From contig NZ_CP013380.1 in the NCBI RefSeq assembly GCF_001513745.1, forward strand, positions 992,001-1,056,000: 64,000 nucleotides of DNA, written 5' to 3'. This stretch comes from Burkholderia humptydooensis (lineage in GTDB: Bacteria; Pseudomonadota; Gammaproteobacteria; Burkholderiales; Burkholderiaceae). The stretch's first letter is position 1; the number at the start of each line of letters is the position of its first letter. The notes beneath the pieces were generated by a model. That model saw only the letters and a list, made by a program, of their open reading frames with translations. It had not been told where the DNA came from and ran no database searches. Both the position numbers and the translations under genes were made by a program. Positions 52,636-62,151 of the stretch are shown piece after piece.

Positions 52636-52783
52636 TCGCGCGGCGGTGGATGCGCATGGGATCGGTCGTGCCCGCGCGCCGCTCGTCGCTTGCCGTCCAA
52701 AGGTCCAAAACGCTTGGCGGTGCGCCGCGCGAGCGTATGATCGTCCCGACTTCGAACGAAATCTGGAGCGAAACCGCCGCGCC

Positions 52784-53252
52784 ATGTCCGATTCACGCCG
52801 CCCGCCTTCGAACCTGTCGTCCGCGATGCGCGCCGCCGCGACGCCCGTCGCGGCCGAGCTCGTCGACGCGGCCGTTCGCGCGTTGTCGCGCGCCGATGCG
52901 CTGCTCGTCACGGCGCGCGCGGGCATCGGCATCGATTCCGGGCTGCCGGATTTCCGCGGCGCGGAAGGATTGTGGCGCGCGTACCCGGCGCTCGGCGATG
53001 TCGGCTACGCGTTCCACGAATCCTGATGTTCGACGATGCCGGTTGGCTCGGCGCGCGGGACGCGTGGCGGTGGTCGAAATCGGCGCCGGCACCGCGGTGC
53101 CGATGGTGCGCTTCTTCAGCGAACGCATCGGCGACGACGTGATCCGGATCAACGTTCGTGAAGCGCACGCGCGGCGCGGCGACGTGATCGGATTGCCGGG
53201 CGGCGCGCTCGAGACGCTGCGCGCGCTCGACGCCGCGTGGCGGCGGGATTGA
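52784..53252 (+). pseudogene. SIR2-family NAD-dependent deacylase, internally deleted
   Basis: The N-terminal 70 residues are intact up to LLVTARAGIGIDSGLPDFRGAEGLWRAYPAL (the sirtuin GAGxSxxSGIxDFR motif, with R in place of the first G/A position) and stop at 53026. The C-terminal end reappears in another frame at about 53050-53252 as VAVVEIGAGTAVPMVRFFSE and GGALETLRALDAAWRRD. The middle of the protein, including the catalytic His and the zinc cysteines, is missing. The gene is broken by deletion plus frameshift. Confidence 0.75.
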
Positions 53253-53539
53253 CGCTCGACTGCGCGCGCGACGGCTGTTGCCGTGCGGGTGCTTCGCGCG
53301 GTCGCGAGCGGCGTGGGCCACGCGCGTCGGCGCGTGCGGTTGCCGGCCGGTGGGCGAACGATCGACCGGATATCGGCGGCGATCCGGGCGCTGCCGGGAA
53401 AAACGAAAGAGGCCATGCTGCGCGCATCGCCTCTCTTGATCGTCTCGAACGTCTGCTCGTCCGCGTTCGGCCCGCGTTACCGGATTCTTCTCGCGGCGCG
53501 GCGTCGCCCGCCGCCGAGCGGGGGCAGCCGGTCAACTCG

Positions 53540-54760
53540 TCAGGGTTGCGCGACGAGCCCCTGAACCAGGTCGAGCGCCTGCGGCGAGCCCAATCCCGTC
53601 ACGTAGTCGTAGCCGCCGCTCGCGGTGCAGATCGTCCCGCAACTGCCGTTGGTGCCCGACGTGATGTCATGATAGTCGCTGCCGTATGCGGACTTGCCGA
53701 CCGTATAGAGCTGGTTGTACGAGCCGGCGAGCTTGCCCTTGCCGGCCGCGGCGCGCATCGAGTTCGCGATCGCGAAGAGCGCCGCCCATTGCGGCGCGCC
53801 CGCGCTCGTGCCGCCTACGACGAACCAGCCTGATTGCCCCAGGTAGGTGACGGAGTCGTACACCGCGAAGCCCGAGCCCGGATCCGCGTCGTATGCGACG
53901 TCGGGCACGCCACGGCTGCCGGCATACGGAATCGGCCACAGCGCCTGGCCCGACGGCTCCGGCTCGTATGTGCCGACGCCGCCGCCGCTGCCGCTCCACG
54001 CGGTTTCGCCGACGTAGTTGCCGGATGCGTCGACGGCGAGCGTCGTGCCGCCGACCGCGACGACGTACGGCGACGCAGCCGGATATTCGGTGCCGTTGCC
54101 GCTGTCGCCGGACGATGCGACGAACGTGACGCGCGACGGCGCGCTGAAGTGGCTGTCGTAGCCCGTTTCCGAGCTGAATTCGCTGCCGCCGAAGCTCATC
54201 GACACGACGGATGCGCCCGCGCCGACTGCCGCGTCGACCGCGGTCATCAGATCGTTGAAGCCGTTCGACGCCGCCTCGACGAGCACGATCTTCGCCTTCG
54301 GCGCGATCGCGTGCACCCATTCGACGTCGAGCGACATCTCGAGCGACCAGCCGGCGTCGGCGCGCGGCTTGCTGCCGCTCGCGTAGAGCTTCCTGAAGCA
54401 GCCGTTCGACGTCGTGCAGGGCGGCAGCGAGAAATTCTTGCTGAAGACGCCAAGATCGGATTCGATCTTCGGATCGTCGTATGCGTCGACGATCGCGACG
54501 ATCATGCCGTCGCCCTGGTTCGCGATCGAGTCGAAGCCGTACGCGTGCCGCACGGTGGCGGGCGCGAGGCCCGAGACGGTCGTCGCCGAGAAGCGCGCCG
54601 GATTCGTGTGGAACGGCGGCCGCGCGAAGCCTATCGGCACGCGAGTGCCCTCGACGTACGACGGCGGGTGCGCGGGGCCCTGCGCGAGCGAGGCTGTCGC
54701 CGCGAATGCCTGAATGCAGGCGGCCGTTATCAGGATGGACAGCAAGGGTTTGTTTTTCAT
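53540..54760 (-). CDS. Secreted sedolisin-type peptidase (S53)
   Basis: A 406-residue exported peptidase. The signal peptide MKNKPLLSILITAACIQAFA ends near residue 26. The mature domain starts LAPATVRHAYGFD near residue 65. The sedolisin active site is visible: E141 and D145 in GWSLEMSLDVEW, D219 in VASSGDSGNGTE and S319 in VVGGTSAGAPQW. The C-terminal calcium site is in DITSGTNG near residue 370. Sedolisins normally carry a propeptide of over 150 residues; here only about 40 residues separate signal peptide and catalytic domain. It should cleave proteins outside the cell at acidic pH. The gene stands alone. Confidence 0.85.
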   Translation of the reverse strand: MKNKPLLSILITAACIQAFAATASLAQGPAHPPSYVEGTRVPIGFARPPFHTNPARFSATTVSGLAPATVRHAYGFDSIANQGDGMIVAIVDAYDDPKIESDLGVFSKNFSLPPCTTSNGCFRKLYASGSKPRADAGWSLEMSLDVEWVHAIAPKAKIVLVEAASNGFNDLMTAVDAAVGAGASVVSMSFGGSEFSSETGYDSHFSAPSRVTFVASSGDSGNGTEYPAASPYVVAVGGTTLAVDASGNYVGETAWSGSGGGVGTYEPEPSGQALWPIPYAGSRGVPDVAYDADPGSGFAVYDSVTYLGQSGWFVVGGTSAGAPQWAALFAIANSMRAAAGKGKLAGSYNQLYTVGKSAYGSDYHDITSGTNGSCGTICTASGGYDYVTGLGSPQALDLVQGLVAQP

Positions 54761-55413
54761 GCTGTATTCTCCATATCAATAAATGGAGTGGTCTGTTTGA
54801 ATTCTACGAACCGGAAAGGTTTTTTGAATAAAAAAATCGGCATGCCGAGGGATTTCCCGAGCCTGTTTCCAAGCACTGAAAACGGGCATCGTTGCCACTG
54901 TCGAATCAACGGGGAGACCAGGCCGGGTGGGGGAAGGCCGCCGAGCCGGGCGAGCGCGCGGCGAATCGGTCGAATCGGCAGCATCGGCCGATTCGACCGA
55001 TTCGTGCATTCGACATCCTGCGTAACCCGAGCCGTTCGTTCTTAATAATCCGAATAATTGATTTTTTGTGTTTATCGTTTTCGTTTTATTCGGCTTGTTG
55101 AAAATAGAACGAACGGAAGTTTTATTTGGAGTTTTACGTCATGGCGACGGAGCCGGATTGGCGAAGAGACGAAGCGGCCGGCAGGCGAAACGACGCAGCA
55201 CGTTCCGGCCGGCCCGCCGATGCGTGCCGATGCGCGCCGAGCAGGCCGATTGCCGGGCGTGCGGAAATCCGCATAAAGTTGAGCATGTGCGTCGCCGGCC
55301 GGGCGCGTCCGAAGCCGCGAAGCCATGCAGCCGCGCAACTGCGTCGGCATGACGCCGGGCTCGGGCCCGGCAAGCGTCGCGCCAATCTTCTCCGTCACGC
55401 GTGGGGGGCCGCC
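54761..55413. other. Long intergenic region between the S53 peptidase and crcB genes
   Basis: No convincing gene is present in these 650 bases. It holds a perfect 18-bp inverted repeat (54962-55004). The part from 55023 to 55130 is markedly AT-rich and may contain the crcB promoter. I see no fluoride-riboswitch core motif here. Confidence 0.5.
54962..55004. repeat. Perfect 18-bp inverted repeat
   Basis: CGAATCGGTCGAATCGGC (54962-54979) is followed after seven bases by its exact complement (54987-55004). The arms themselves contain the direct repeat CGAATCGG. Related GAATCGG repeats occur upstream of ureD near 20370-20390. There is no T-run on either side, so it is not a typical terminator. 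Confidence 0.8.
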
Positions 55414-55800
55414 TTGTTCTATTCGATCGTCGCGATTTTCGTCGGCGCCGGGCTCGGCGCGTTGCTGCGCTGGTTCCTGAGCATCGGCCTCAATGCGCTC
55501 CTGCCCGAAGTGCCGCTCGGCACGCTTGCATCGAACCTGATCGGCGGCTATCTGATCGGCATCGCGGTGGTCGCGTTCGCGACGCGGGCGGGGCTGCCGC
55601 CCGAATGGCGGCTGTTCGTGATCACGGGCTTCATGGGCGGGCTCACGACGTTCTCGACGTACTCGGTCGAAGTGATGACGCACGCGGTTCAGGGCGAGTT
55701 CGGCTGGGCGCTCGCCGTGGCTGCCCTACACTTGATAGGTTCGTTCACGTTGACGGGGCTCGGCATGTGGACCGCGCGGGCATGGCTCGCGCCGGCCTGA
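55414..55800 (+). CDS. crcB: Fluoride exporter CrcB (Fluc)
   Basis: A 128-residue small membrane protein with four hydrophobic segments that forms a dimeric fluoride channel. The family motif [14 protein letters not shown] is at residues 9-22, and [15 protein letters not shown] and [21 protein letters not shown] (pore Phe and Asn region) follow. The start is a TTG at 55414; a long in-frame extension upstream to 55126 lacks hydrophobic segments and is not part of the protein. It is followed after 22 bases by a DUF190 gene, a pairing seen in many bacteria. Confidence 0.9.
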   Translation: MFYSIVAIFVGAGLGALLRWFLSIGLNALLPEVPLGTLASNLIGGYLIGIAVVAFATRAGLPPEWRLFVITGFMGGLTTFSTYSVEVMTHAVQGEFGWALAVAALHLIGSFTLTGLGMWTARAWLAPA

Positions 55801-55822
55801 TCCGGCGTCGGGGGAGGCGGCT

Positions 55823-56179
55823 ATGGACGGGATCTTTCTGCGTTTCTACGTACACGAGAATCACCGGCTGCACTGGAAGCCGCTCTGGGAGTGGCTGCTG
55901 GAGGAAGCGAACCGGATGGGCGTCGCGGGCGGCTCCGCGTTTCGCGCGATGGCGGGGTTCGGCCAGCACCGGGTGCTGCACGAGGACCGCTTCTTCGAGC
56001 TGCAGGGGTCGCTTGCGATCGAGGTCGAATTCGTCGTCACGGAAGACGAGGCGCGGCGGCTCATCGAGCGCGTGTCGCGCGAGAAGGTGCGCGTGTGCTA
56101 CGCGACGATTCCCGCACGTCTCGGCGTGATCGACAATCTCGGCGACGGCGCGCCCGGCGCCGCGCCGCCTGCCGCCTAG
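55823..56179 (+). CDS. DUF190 family protein
   Basis: A 118-residue ferredoxin-fold-like protein of the DUF190 family, which often neighbours crcB and resembles PII-type regulators in fold. Visible are GIFLRFYVHENHRLHWKPLWEWLLEEANRMG, then VAGGSAFRAMAGFGQHRVLHEDRFFELQGSLAIEVEFV. The role is unproven; co-transcription with crcB suggests a link to fluoride tolerance. It ends with an Ala/Pro-rich tail. Confidence 0.88.
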   Translation: MDGIFLRFYVHENHRLHWKPLWEWLLEEANRMGVAGGSAFRAMAGFGQHRVLHEDRFFELQGSLAIEVEFVVTEDEARRLIERVSREKVRVCYATIPARLGVIDNLGDGAPGAAPPAA

Positions 56180-56192
56180 CGCCTGCCGCCGG

Positions 56193-56756
56193 TCAGATGC
56201 CGAACAGCGTGAGCGACACCGCCGCGCGCGTGACGATCATGATCAGCACCTGAACGATCACGAACAGCAGGATCGGCGACAGGTCGATGCCGCCCAGATG
56301 CGGGATCAGCCGGCGCAGCGGGTTCAGGAACGGCGCCGTCAGTTGATACAGGATCGCCATCGCGGGCGAGCGGGGGTTCAGCCACGACAGCAGCGCCATC
56401 AGGATCGTGAGCCACAGCACGAGATTGAGCGCCCACTTGACGACGGTCAGCAGCGCGACGACGAGGATCGTCGGGATGATCGACAGCGCGTCGACGCCCG
56501 CCATCGTCACCATCAGCGCGACGTAGACGAGCGACGTGACGACGGCCGCGACGATGCTCGCCCAGTCGACGCCGCGCACGCCCGGGACGATGTGCCGCAG
56601 CGGCAGCACGAGCCAGTTCGTCACCTGCAGCACGGCCTGCGTGACGGGGTTGTACGGCGGCACGCGCACGGCCTGCAGCCAGACGCGCAGGATCAATGCG
56701 GCGCCGAACAGCGTGAAGATGGTATTGAGCAGAAAACGGGCGATTTCGCCGAACAT
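56193..56756 (-). CDS. YggT family membrane protein
   Basis: A 187-residue inner membrane protein with two copies of the YggT module. The first is FLLNTIFTLFGAALILRVWLQAV near residues 8-30, with NPVTQAVLQVTNWLVLPLRHIVPGV after it. The second is near residues 120-170, with LNPRSPAMAILYQLTAPFLNPLRRLIPHLGGIDLSPI. The family is linked to membrane and osmotic homeostasis and often sits in the pyrroline carboxylate reductase neighbourhood. ATG at 56756 has AAGGA upstream; the extension to 56834 is not used. Confidence 0.88.
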   Translation of the reverse strand: MFGEIARFLLNTIFTLFGAALILRVWLQAVRVPPYNPVTQAVLQVTNWLVLPLRHIVPGVRGVDWASIVAAVVTSLVYVALMVTMAGVDALSIIPTILVVALLTVVKWALNLVLWLTILMALLSWLNPRSPAMAILYQLTAPFLNPLRRLIPHLGGIDLSPILLFVIVQVLIMIVTRAAVSLTLFGI

Positions 56757-56838
56757 CTTTGAATCCTTTTCGTTATCCAGTCCAGTCGGGTAGCGTGCCG
56801 ACGCCGCCTTCGGGCGGCGTGCATCGGGCGTCACCTTA

Positions 56839-57843
56839 TCACGGCTCGTCGCGGGCGGGGCGCGCGAGGTCGAGCGAACGGGCGAGCGATGCGTCGAGCG
56901 CGTGCTCTAGCGCGTCGAGTGACGGGGGCGGCGACGCGCGCCTGCGCGCGAGCGCGACCGCGCGGCGGGTGTGGAGCGCGTAGAACGCCGCGTGGTCGCC
57001 GCCGCGCGATTCGAGCAGCGCGAGCTGCCGCTCGACGATGCCGACGTCGCCGCGCGACACGGGTCCGGCGAGCGCGTTCGCGAGCCCCTTGTCGCGCGCG
57101 GTCTCGAGCGTGCCGGCGAGCATCGGCAGCAGCGCGCGCAGCGCCTCGTCCTCGGCGAAGCCGAGCGCGCGCCACAGCTCGACGCATTCGGCGAGGTTGC
57201 AGAGCGCGAAGCTCGCCGCGTAGTTCGCGGCCGCGTGATAGAGCATCCGGCCGCCCGCCGGGATCGACAGCGGATGGCAGCCGAGCGCCGCGGCGAGTGC
57301 GGCGAGCACGTCCTTCAGCGCGCCGTCGGCTTCGATCGTCACCGAGCAGCCGTCGATTCGCGCGAGATCGGCGTCGCCGCCGCCGAACAGGTAGAGCGGA
57401 TGGAAGCCGCCCGTCGCCGCGCCTTGCGCGCGCGCGGGATCGAGCAGGTCGACGCTCGACGCGCCGCTGCAATGGACGAGCGCCTGGCCGCCGGCGCGCG
57501 CGGGGGCGAAGCGCAGCTCGGCGGCGATTCGGCCGAGCGCGTCGTCGGGCGTGGTGACGAAGATCAGGTCGGCCGCGTCGACGACTGCCTGCGGCGTATC
57601 GAGCGCGGCGCAGCGCGTGCGGCCGCGGTCGGCGTCGGAAGCGGCGTGCGGGGCGGCACGCGCGGCGGCGGCGTGCGCGGCTCGCTCGGCGTCGATTTGC
57701 GCGGCGAGCGCGGCGGCCGACGCGCTCGAGCGGCTCGCGATCGCCGCGACGTCATGCCCGGCGCGCGCGAAGCGGCGGGCGACGCAGCGGGCGAGGCGGC
57801 CGGCGCCGATGAAGCCGATGCGGGGCGTAGCGGAAAGGGACAT
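56839..57843 (-). CDS. Rossmann-like NAD(P) oxidoreductase with DUF2520
   Basis: A 334-residue protein. The N-terminal Rossmann domain PRIGFIGAGRLARCVARRFARAGHDVAAI is at residues 7-35, resembling pyrroline-5-carboxylate reductase. After the nucleotide domain come LVHCSGASSVDLLDPA and TGGFHPLYLFGG near residues 125-153. The C-terminal helical DUF2520 domain begins with RMLYHAAANYAASFALCNLAE near residue 197 and includes LAGPVSRGDVGIVERQLAL. The substrate is not known. It is 82 bases upstream of the YggT gene on the same strand and probably cotranscribed. Confidence 0.85.
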   Translation of the reverse strand: MSLSATPRIGFIGAGRLARCVARRFARAGHDVAAIASRSSASAAALAAQIDAERAAHAAAARAAPHAASDADRGRTRCAALDTPQAVVDAADLIFVTTPDDALGRIAAELRFAPARAGGQALVHCSGASSVDLLDPARAQGAATGGFHPLYLFGGGDADLARIDGCSVTIEADGALKDVLAALAAALGCHPLSIPAGGRMLYHAAANYAASFALCNLAECVELWRALGFAEDEALRALLPMLAGTLETARDKGLANALAGPVSRGDVGIVERQLALLESRGGDHAAFYALHTRRAVALARRRASPPPSLDALEHALDASLARSLDLARPARDEP

Positions 57844-58245
57844 GGAAGCGATCCGTCATCTGCGGTAAACCATCAGTATCGCGTATTCGGCCATGACGGC
57901 GTTCGGTCTGGCCCCAAATCCGCATCGATGACGGGGGCGGAGCATGCGGCGGCGTCCTTCCGTGTCGCGCCGTCCGCATACTGTCTCTAATTTGTAATCG
58001 TTCATTACCGCGCGCCGAACGAGCGGCGCGGCGGCGTCCGCAGCGCCGCCCGCGATGTCTCGCGATCCGCCGAACGGCCGCCGGACCGCGCCCGCGCCGC
58101 CGTGCCGCAGAGCTTTGTGCAATTGCAATTTGCAACAAATGGGCGTGGCTCGCGATTCCGGATTTCGCTACATTCGTCTCATACGGCAAGGATGCCGTCG
58201 CTGTCGATACGGCGAGCGCCGCCGCCCGCCGTTAGGAGAACCAAA
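57844..58245. other. Divergent intergenic region upstream of the Pro/Tyr-rich protein gene
   Basis: No gene is visible in these 400 bases. There is a palindrome-like A/T-rich element near 58114-58137 (TTGTGCAATTGCAATTTGCA and following) and a good ribosome binding site at 58232-58239. Promoters for both flanking genes should lie here, but I cannot place them confidently. Confidence 0.4.
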
Positions 58246-58542
58246 GTGAAAAAGCTCATTCCGTTGATCGCCGTCGCAGCACTGGGCCTCGGAGCTGCGA
58301 GCGCCGCCCAGGCGCACGTGTCGATCGGTGTCGGCATCGGGGTGCCGATTGCGCCGGCGTATCCGGTCTACGCGCCGCCGCCGCCCGTTTATTACGCGCC
58401 GCCTCCGCCCGTCGTCTACGCGCCAGCGCCCGTGTACTACGGGCCGCCCGCCGTCGTGGTCGGCGGCGGCTATTACGGCTACGGCCGTCCGTACTGGCAC
58501 CATCACCGCGGCTACTACGGCCGTCCGTACTGGCGCTACTGA
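58246..58542 (+). CDS. Exported Pro/Tyr-rich small protein
   Basis: A 98-residue protein starting at a GTG, preceded by TAGGAGA. The signal peptide MKKLIPLIAVAALGLGAASA ends at AQA near residue 23. The mature part is low-complexity: repeated Pro-Val-Tyr units such as YAPPPPVYYAPPPPVVYAP, then Gly/Tyr/His/Arg-rich blocks with RPYWHHHRGYYGRPYWRY at the end. Such proteins are common in Burkholderia and other proteobacteria; their role is unknown, an envelope association being likely. A terminator follows at 58591. Confidence 0.75.
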   Translation: MKKLIPLIAVAALGLGAASAAQAHVSIGVGIGVPIAPAYPVYAPPPPVYYAPPPPVVYAPAPVYYGPPAVVVGGGYYGYGRPYWHHHRGYYGRPYWRY

Positions 58543-58590
58543 TTGATGACGTCGACGCGCCGCCTGGCGGGCGGCAGCGTCTGACGCTGC

Positions 58591-58630
58591 GGCGCGTCAC
58601 GGCGATGTCCGTGCCGCGCCGTTTTCTTTT
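58591..58630 (+). terminator. Rho-independent terminator
   Basis: GGCGCGTCACGG pairs with CCGTGCCGCGCC (one mismatch) around a six-base loop, followed by GTTTTCTTTT. It ends the transcript of the Pro/Tyr-rich protein gene. A small hairpin GCAGCGT-CTG-ACGCTGC sits just before it. Confidence 0.75.
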
Positions 58631-58705
58631 CCGGTTGCTGCGCGAGTCGAGCGAAGCTGGGACAATGGCCGCTTCCTTGTCCAATGCGTTTTCGCACTCG
58701 CTGCC

Positions 58706-59689
58706 ATGCCTGTTCAATCCGCCTCCGACCTCGTTCTCCCGACCTTCGACGACGTGACCGACGCAGCCGCCCGGCTCGCCGGCGTCGCGCATCGCACACC
58801 CGTCCTCACGTCCAGCACGGCCGATGCGCGCACGGGCGCGACGGTCTTCTTCAAATGCGAGAACTTCCAGCGGATGGGGGCGTTCAAGTTCCGCGGCGCG
58901 TACAACGCGATCTCGCACTTCGACGCCGAGCGGCGCCGCGCGGGCGTGCTCACGTATTCGTCGGGCAACCACGCGCAGGCGATCGCGCTCGCCGCGCGTC
59001 TCGCGGGCATTCGCGCGACGATCGTGATGCCGCACGACGCGCCGGCCGCGAAGGTCGCGGCCACGAAGGGCTATGGCGGCGAAGTCATCACCTACGATCG
59101 CTATACGGAGAGCCGGGAGGAGATCGGCGCGCGGCTCGCGCAGGAGCGCGGCATGACGCTCGTGCCGCCTTACGATCATCTGCACGTGATCGCCGGGCAG
59201 GGGACGGCCGCGAAAGAGCTGATCGAGGAAGTCGGCGAGCTCGACATGCTCGTCGCGCCGCTCGGCGGCGGCGGGCTGATGGCGGGCACTGCGCTGTCGG
59301 CCGCCGCGCTGTCGGCGGGCTGCGCGGTGATCGGCGTCGAGCCGGAGGCGGGCAACGACGCGCAGCAGTCGCTCGAGCGCGGCGAGGTCGTGCGCATTCC
59401 GGTGCCGCGGACGATCGCGGACGGCGCGGCGTCGACGCACGTCGGCGCGTACAACTTTCCGATCCTTCAGCGGCTCGTCAAGCGAATCGTCACGGCGAGC
59501 GACGCGCAACTCGTCGATACGATGCGTTTCTTCGCGGAGCGGATGAAGATGGTCGTCGAGCCGACCGGCTGCCTCGGCGCGGCCGCGGTGCTCGACGGCG
59601 TGCTGCCCGTCGCGGGCAAGCGTATCGGCGTGATCCTGAGCGGCGGCAACGTCGATCTCGCGCGCTACGGCGAGTTCCTGCGCGGGTGA
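58706..59689 (+). CDS. PLP-dependent threonine/serine dehydratase-like ammonia-lyase
   Basis: A 327-residue fold-type II PLP enzyme. The PLP-binding Lys is in FKCENFQRMGAFKFRGAYNAI near residue 62, the phosphate-binding Asn is in TYSSGNHAQAIALAARL, and the glycine loop is VAPLGGGGLMAGTALSA near residue 184. It lacks the C-terminal ACT-like regulatory domain of biosynthetic IlvA, so it is of the catabolic threonine dehydratase, serine racemase or 3-hydroxyaspartate ammonia-lyase type. It deaminates a hydroxyamino acid; which one cannot be told. Confidence 0.87.
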   Translation: MPVQSASDLVLPTFDDVTDAAARLAGVAHRTPVLTSSTADARTGATVFFKCENFQRMGAFKFRGAYNAISHFDAERRRAGVLTYSSGNHAQAIALAARLAGIRATIVMPHDAPAAKVAATKGYGGEVITYDRYTESREEIGARLAQERGMTLVPPYDHLHVIAGQGTAAKELIEEVGELDMLVAPLGGGGLMAGTALSAAALSAGCAVIGVEPEAGNDAQQSLERGEVVRIPVPRTIADGAASTHVGAYNFPILQRLVKRIVTASDAQLVDTMRFFAERMKMVVEPTGCLGAAAVLDGVLPVAGKRIGVILSGGNVDLARYGEFLRG

Positions 59690-59876
59690 GCGTGGATGCG
59701 GACGGCTGGCGGCGTGCGTTGCCGCGCCGGCCGGAATGCGTTGCGTCGATTCAGGATTGCGGCGCGCGCCTGACCCGATCGGCCGGCGCGCGCGGGCGAG
59801 CCGTGCCGCGCGCGCACGCTCACCGACGCGCATCGCGCCGCCCGCCCGCGAGGGCGGCGAGCCGCGCCGCATTGCA

Positions 59877-60554
59877 TCAAGCCGCCGCGTTCAGGATCAG
59901 GTCGCGATAGCCGCCGACGATCACGCTGTACGAGAAGTACGCAAAAAGCAGCGCCGACACGACGTGGCACGCGCGCATCAGCCCCGCGCCCGCGCGCTTG
60001 CGGCCTTGGCTCGCGAGCGTGCAGAGGAAGAGCGTCCACGCGAGCCCGCCGAGGAAGAAGCCCGACAGGAACACCGATGCGGTCGCGGGCGTCGTCGCGC
60101 CGGCCTTCGCGATCAATGCGCCGCCGACCGCCGCGAACCACAGGATCGCCGACGGCGACGACATCGCGAGCAGCATCCCGCGCGCGAAGTTGCGCCACGT
60201 GCCCTTCCGGGCAAGGGCGGCGGGCGCATCGTCGCCGATGTCGCGCGCCGGCTCGGGAAGGAGCGCCTCGCGCGCCATCTTCCAGGTGAGGAACAGCAGC
60301 ACCGCGCCGCCGCCGAGCCACACGACCCAACGCACGGCCTCGAACTGCAGCAGCACGGCCATGCCGGCGAGCGCGAGCGCCGCATAGACGAGGTCGCCGA
60401 CGCACGAGCCGACGCCGAGCCAGAAACCCGGCTTGAATCCGTGCGACAGCGTGAGCGACAGCATCGCGACATTCACGAGGCCGATGTCGAGACACAGGGA
60501 AAGCGACAGGAAAAAGCCGTCGGACAGCATCGACGTGGGGGCGAAGCTCATCAT
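59877..60554 (-). CDS. LysE-family exporter
   Basis: A 225-residue inner membrane protein with about six hydrophobic segments. The LysE/RhtB pattern is GFKPGFWLGVGSCVGDLVYAALALAGMAVLL near residues 40-70, with LGGGAVLLFLTWKMAREAL after it and MLLAMSSPSAILWFAAVGG near residue 130. It should export an amino acid or derivative by proton antiport. Its substrate is unknown. It converges with the ammonia-lyase gene and lies 37 bases downstream of ubiD. Confidence 0.85.
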   Translation of the reverse strand: MMSFAPTSMLSDGFFLSLSLCLDIGLVNVAMLSLTLSHGFKPGFWLGVGSCVGDLVYAALALAGMAVLLQFEAVRWVVWLGGGAVLLFLTWKMAREALLPEPARDIGDDAPAALARKGTWRNFARGMLLAMSSPSAILWFAAVGGALIAKAGATTPATASVFLSGFFLGGLAWTLFLCTLASQGRKRAGAGLMRACHVVSALLFAYFSYSVIVGGYRDLILNAAA

Positions 60555-60591
60555 GTGCGGTTGTTATTGAACATGTTCGACGCGCGAGCGT

Positions 60592-62151
60592 TCACGACAG
60601 GCCGATTTCGGTCCACAGACGATCGACGCGCGCTTTCACGGCGGCGTCCATCTCGATCGGCCGGCCCCATTCGCGCTGGGTTTCGCCCGGCCACTTGTTG
60701 GTCGCGTCGAGCCCCATCTTCGAGCCGAGACCGGCGACGGGCGACGCGAAGTCGAGATAGTCGATCGGCGTGTTCTCGACGAGCACCGTGTCGCGCGCCG
60801 GATCGACGCGCGTCGTGATCGCCCAGATCACTTCCTTCCAGTCGCGCACGTTCACGTCCTCGTCGACGACAACGATGAACTTCGTATACATGAACTGCCG
60901 CAGGAAGCTCCAGACGCCGAACATCACGCGCTTCGCGTGCCCCGCGTAGCTCTTCTTCATCTGGACGATCGCCATCCGGTAGCTGCAACCCTCGGGCGGC
61001 AGATAGAAGTCGGTGATCTCGGGGAACTGCTTCTGCAGCAGCGGCACGAACACCTCGTTCAGCGCGACGCCGAGCACGGCCGGCTCGTCGGGCGGTTTGC
61101 CGGTGTACGTCGAGTGATAGATCGCGTCGCGGCGCATCGTGATCCGCTCGACCGTGAAGACCGGAAACCACTCCTGCTCGTTGTAGTAGCCGGTGTGGTC
61201 GCCGTATGGGCCTTCGAGCGCATGCTCGTAGCCGGCCGCGGCGCCCGCCGTCGGCCTCGGCGGCGCGCCTTCCGGCGCCGGTGCGGGCGCGCCCCGCTGC
61301 GGATGAATGAAGCCTTCGAGCACGATCTCCGCGCGCGCCGGCACCTGCAGCGTGTCGACGCCGGGCGTCAGGCATTTCGCGAGCTCGGTGCGCGCGCCGC
61401 GCAGCAGGCCTGCGAACTGGTATTCGGACAGCGTGTCGGGCACGGGCGTGACGGCGCCGAGCGTCGTCGCCGGATCGGCGCCGAGCACGACGGCGACGGG
61501 ATAGGATTGGCCCGGATGCTTCAGCGCGAATTCGCGGAAGTCGAGCGCGCCGCCGCGATGCGCGAGCCAGCGCATGATCAGTTTGTTGCGTCCGATCAGT
61601 TGCTGCCGATAGATGCCGAGATTCTGGCGCGTTTTGTTCGGCCCGCGCGTGACGGTGAGGCCCCATGTGAGAAGCGGCCCGGCGTCGCCCGGCCAGCAGG
61701 TCTGGATCGGCAGCTTGTGCAGATCGACGTCGTCGCCTTCCCAGACGATCTCCTGGCACGGCGGCGCGGACACCGTCTTCGGGCCCATGTCCCACACGGC
61801 CTTCGCGAGCGACAGCAGCTTGCCCGCGTCCTTCAGGCTCTTCGGCGGATCGGGCTCCTTGAGCGCCGACAGCAGGCGGCCGATGTCGCGCAGCGACGCG
61901 AGCGCCGCGTCGTCGGCGGCGTCGACGCCCATCCCGAGCGCGACGCGCCGCGGCGTGCCGAACAGGTTGCCGAGCACCGGAAACCGGTAGCCGGCCGGCG
62001 CGTCGAACAGCAGCGCGGGACCGCCGGCGCGCAGCACGCGGTCGCAGAGCTCGGTCATTTCGAGGACGGGCGACACGGGTTGCGTGACGCGCCGTAATTC
62101 GCCGCGCTGCTCGAGGCTGTGAATGAAATCGCGTAAATCTTTGTATTTCAT
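60592..62151 (-). CDS. ubiD: 3-octaprenyl-4-hydroxybenzoate carboxy-lyase UbiD
   Basis: A 519-residue prenylated-FMN-dependent decarboxylase of ubiquinone synthesis. The start [22 protein letters not shown] is canonical. Other signatures are [28 protein letters not shown] near residues 46-73, [28 protein letters not shown] near residue 175 (cofactor site), [12 protein letters not shown] near residue 286 with the catalytic Glu region, and [25 protein letters not shown] near residue 445. It needs the UbiX product prFMN. Compared with E. coli UbiD (497) it has a short Pro/Ala-rich insertion near residue 265. Confidence 0.94.
   Translation of the reverse strand: MKYKDLRDFIHSLEQRGELRRVTQPVSPVLEMTELCDRVLRAGGPALLFDAPAGYRFPVLGNLFGTPRRVALGMGVDAADDAALASLRDIGRLLSALKEPDPPKSLKDAGKLLSLAKAVWDMGPKTVSAPPCQEIVWEGDDVDLHKLPIQTCWPGDAGPLLTWGLTVTRGPNKTRQNLGIYRQQLIGRNKLIMRWLAHRGGALDFREFALKHPGQSYPVAVVLGADPATTLGAVTPVPDTLSEYQFAGLLRGARTELAKCLTPGVDTLQVPARAEIVLEGFIHPQRGAPAPAPEGAPPRPTAGAAAGYEHALEGPYGDHTGYYNEQEWFPVFTVERITMRRDAIYHSTYTGKPPDEPAVLGVALNEVFVPLLQKQFPEITDFYLPPEGCSYRMAIVQMKKSYAGHAKRVMFGVWSFLRQFMYTKFIVVVDEDVNVRDWKEVIWAITTRVDPARDTVLVENTPIDYLDFASPVAGLGSKMGLDATNKWPGETQREWGRPIEMDAAVKARVDRLWTEIGLS

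Noticed and set aside
55261..55413. Fluoride riboswitch upstream of crcB
   Set aside because: The conserved GATGG-type core and the pseudoknot partner expected of the crcB motif are not visible.
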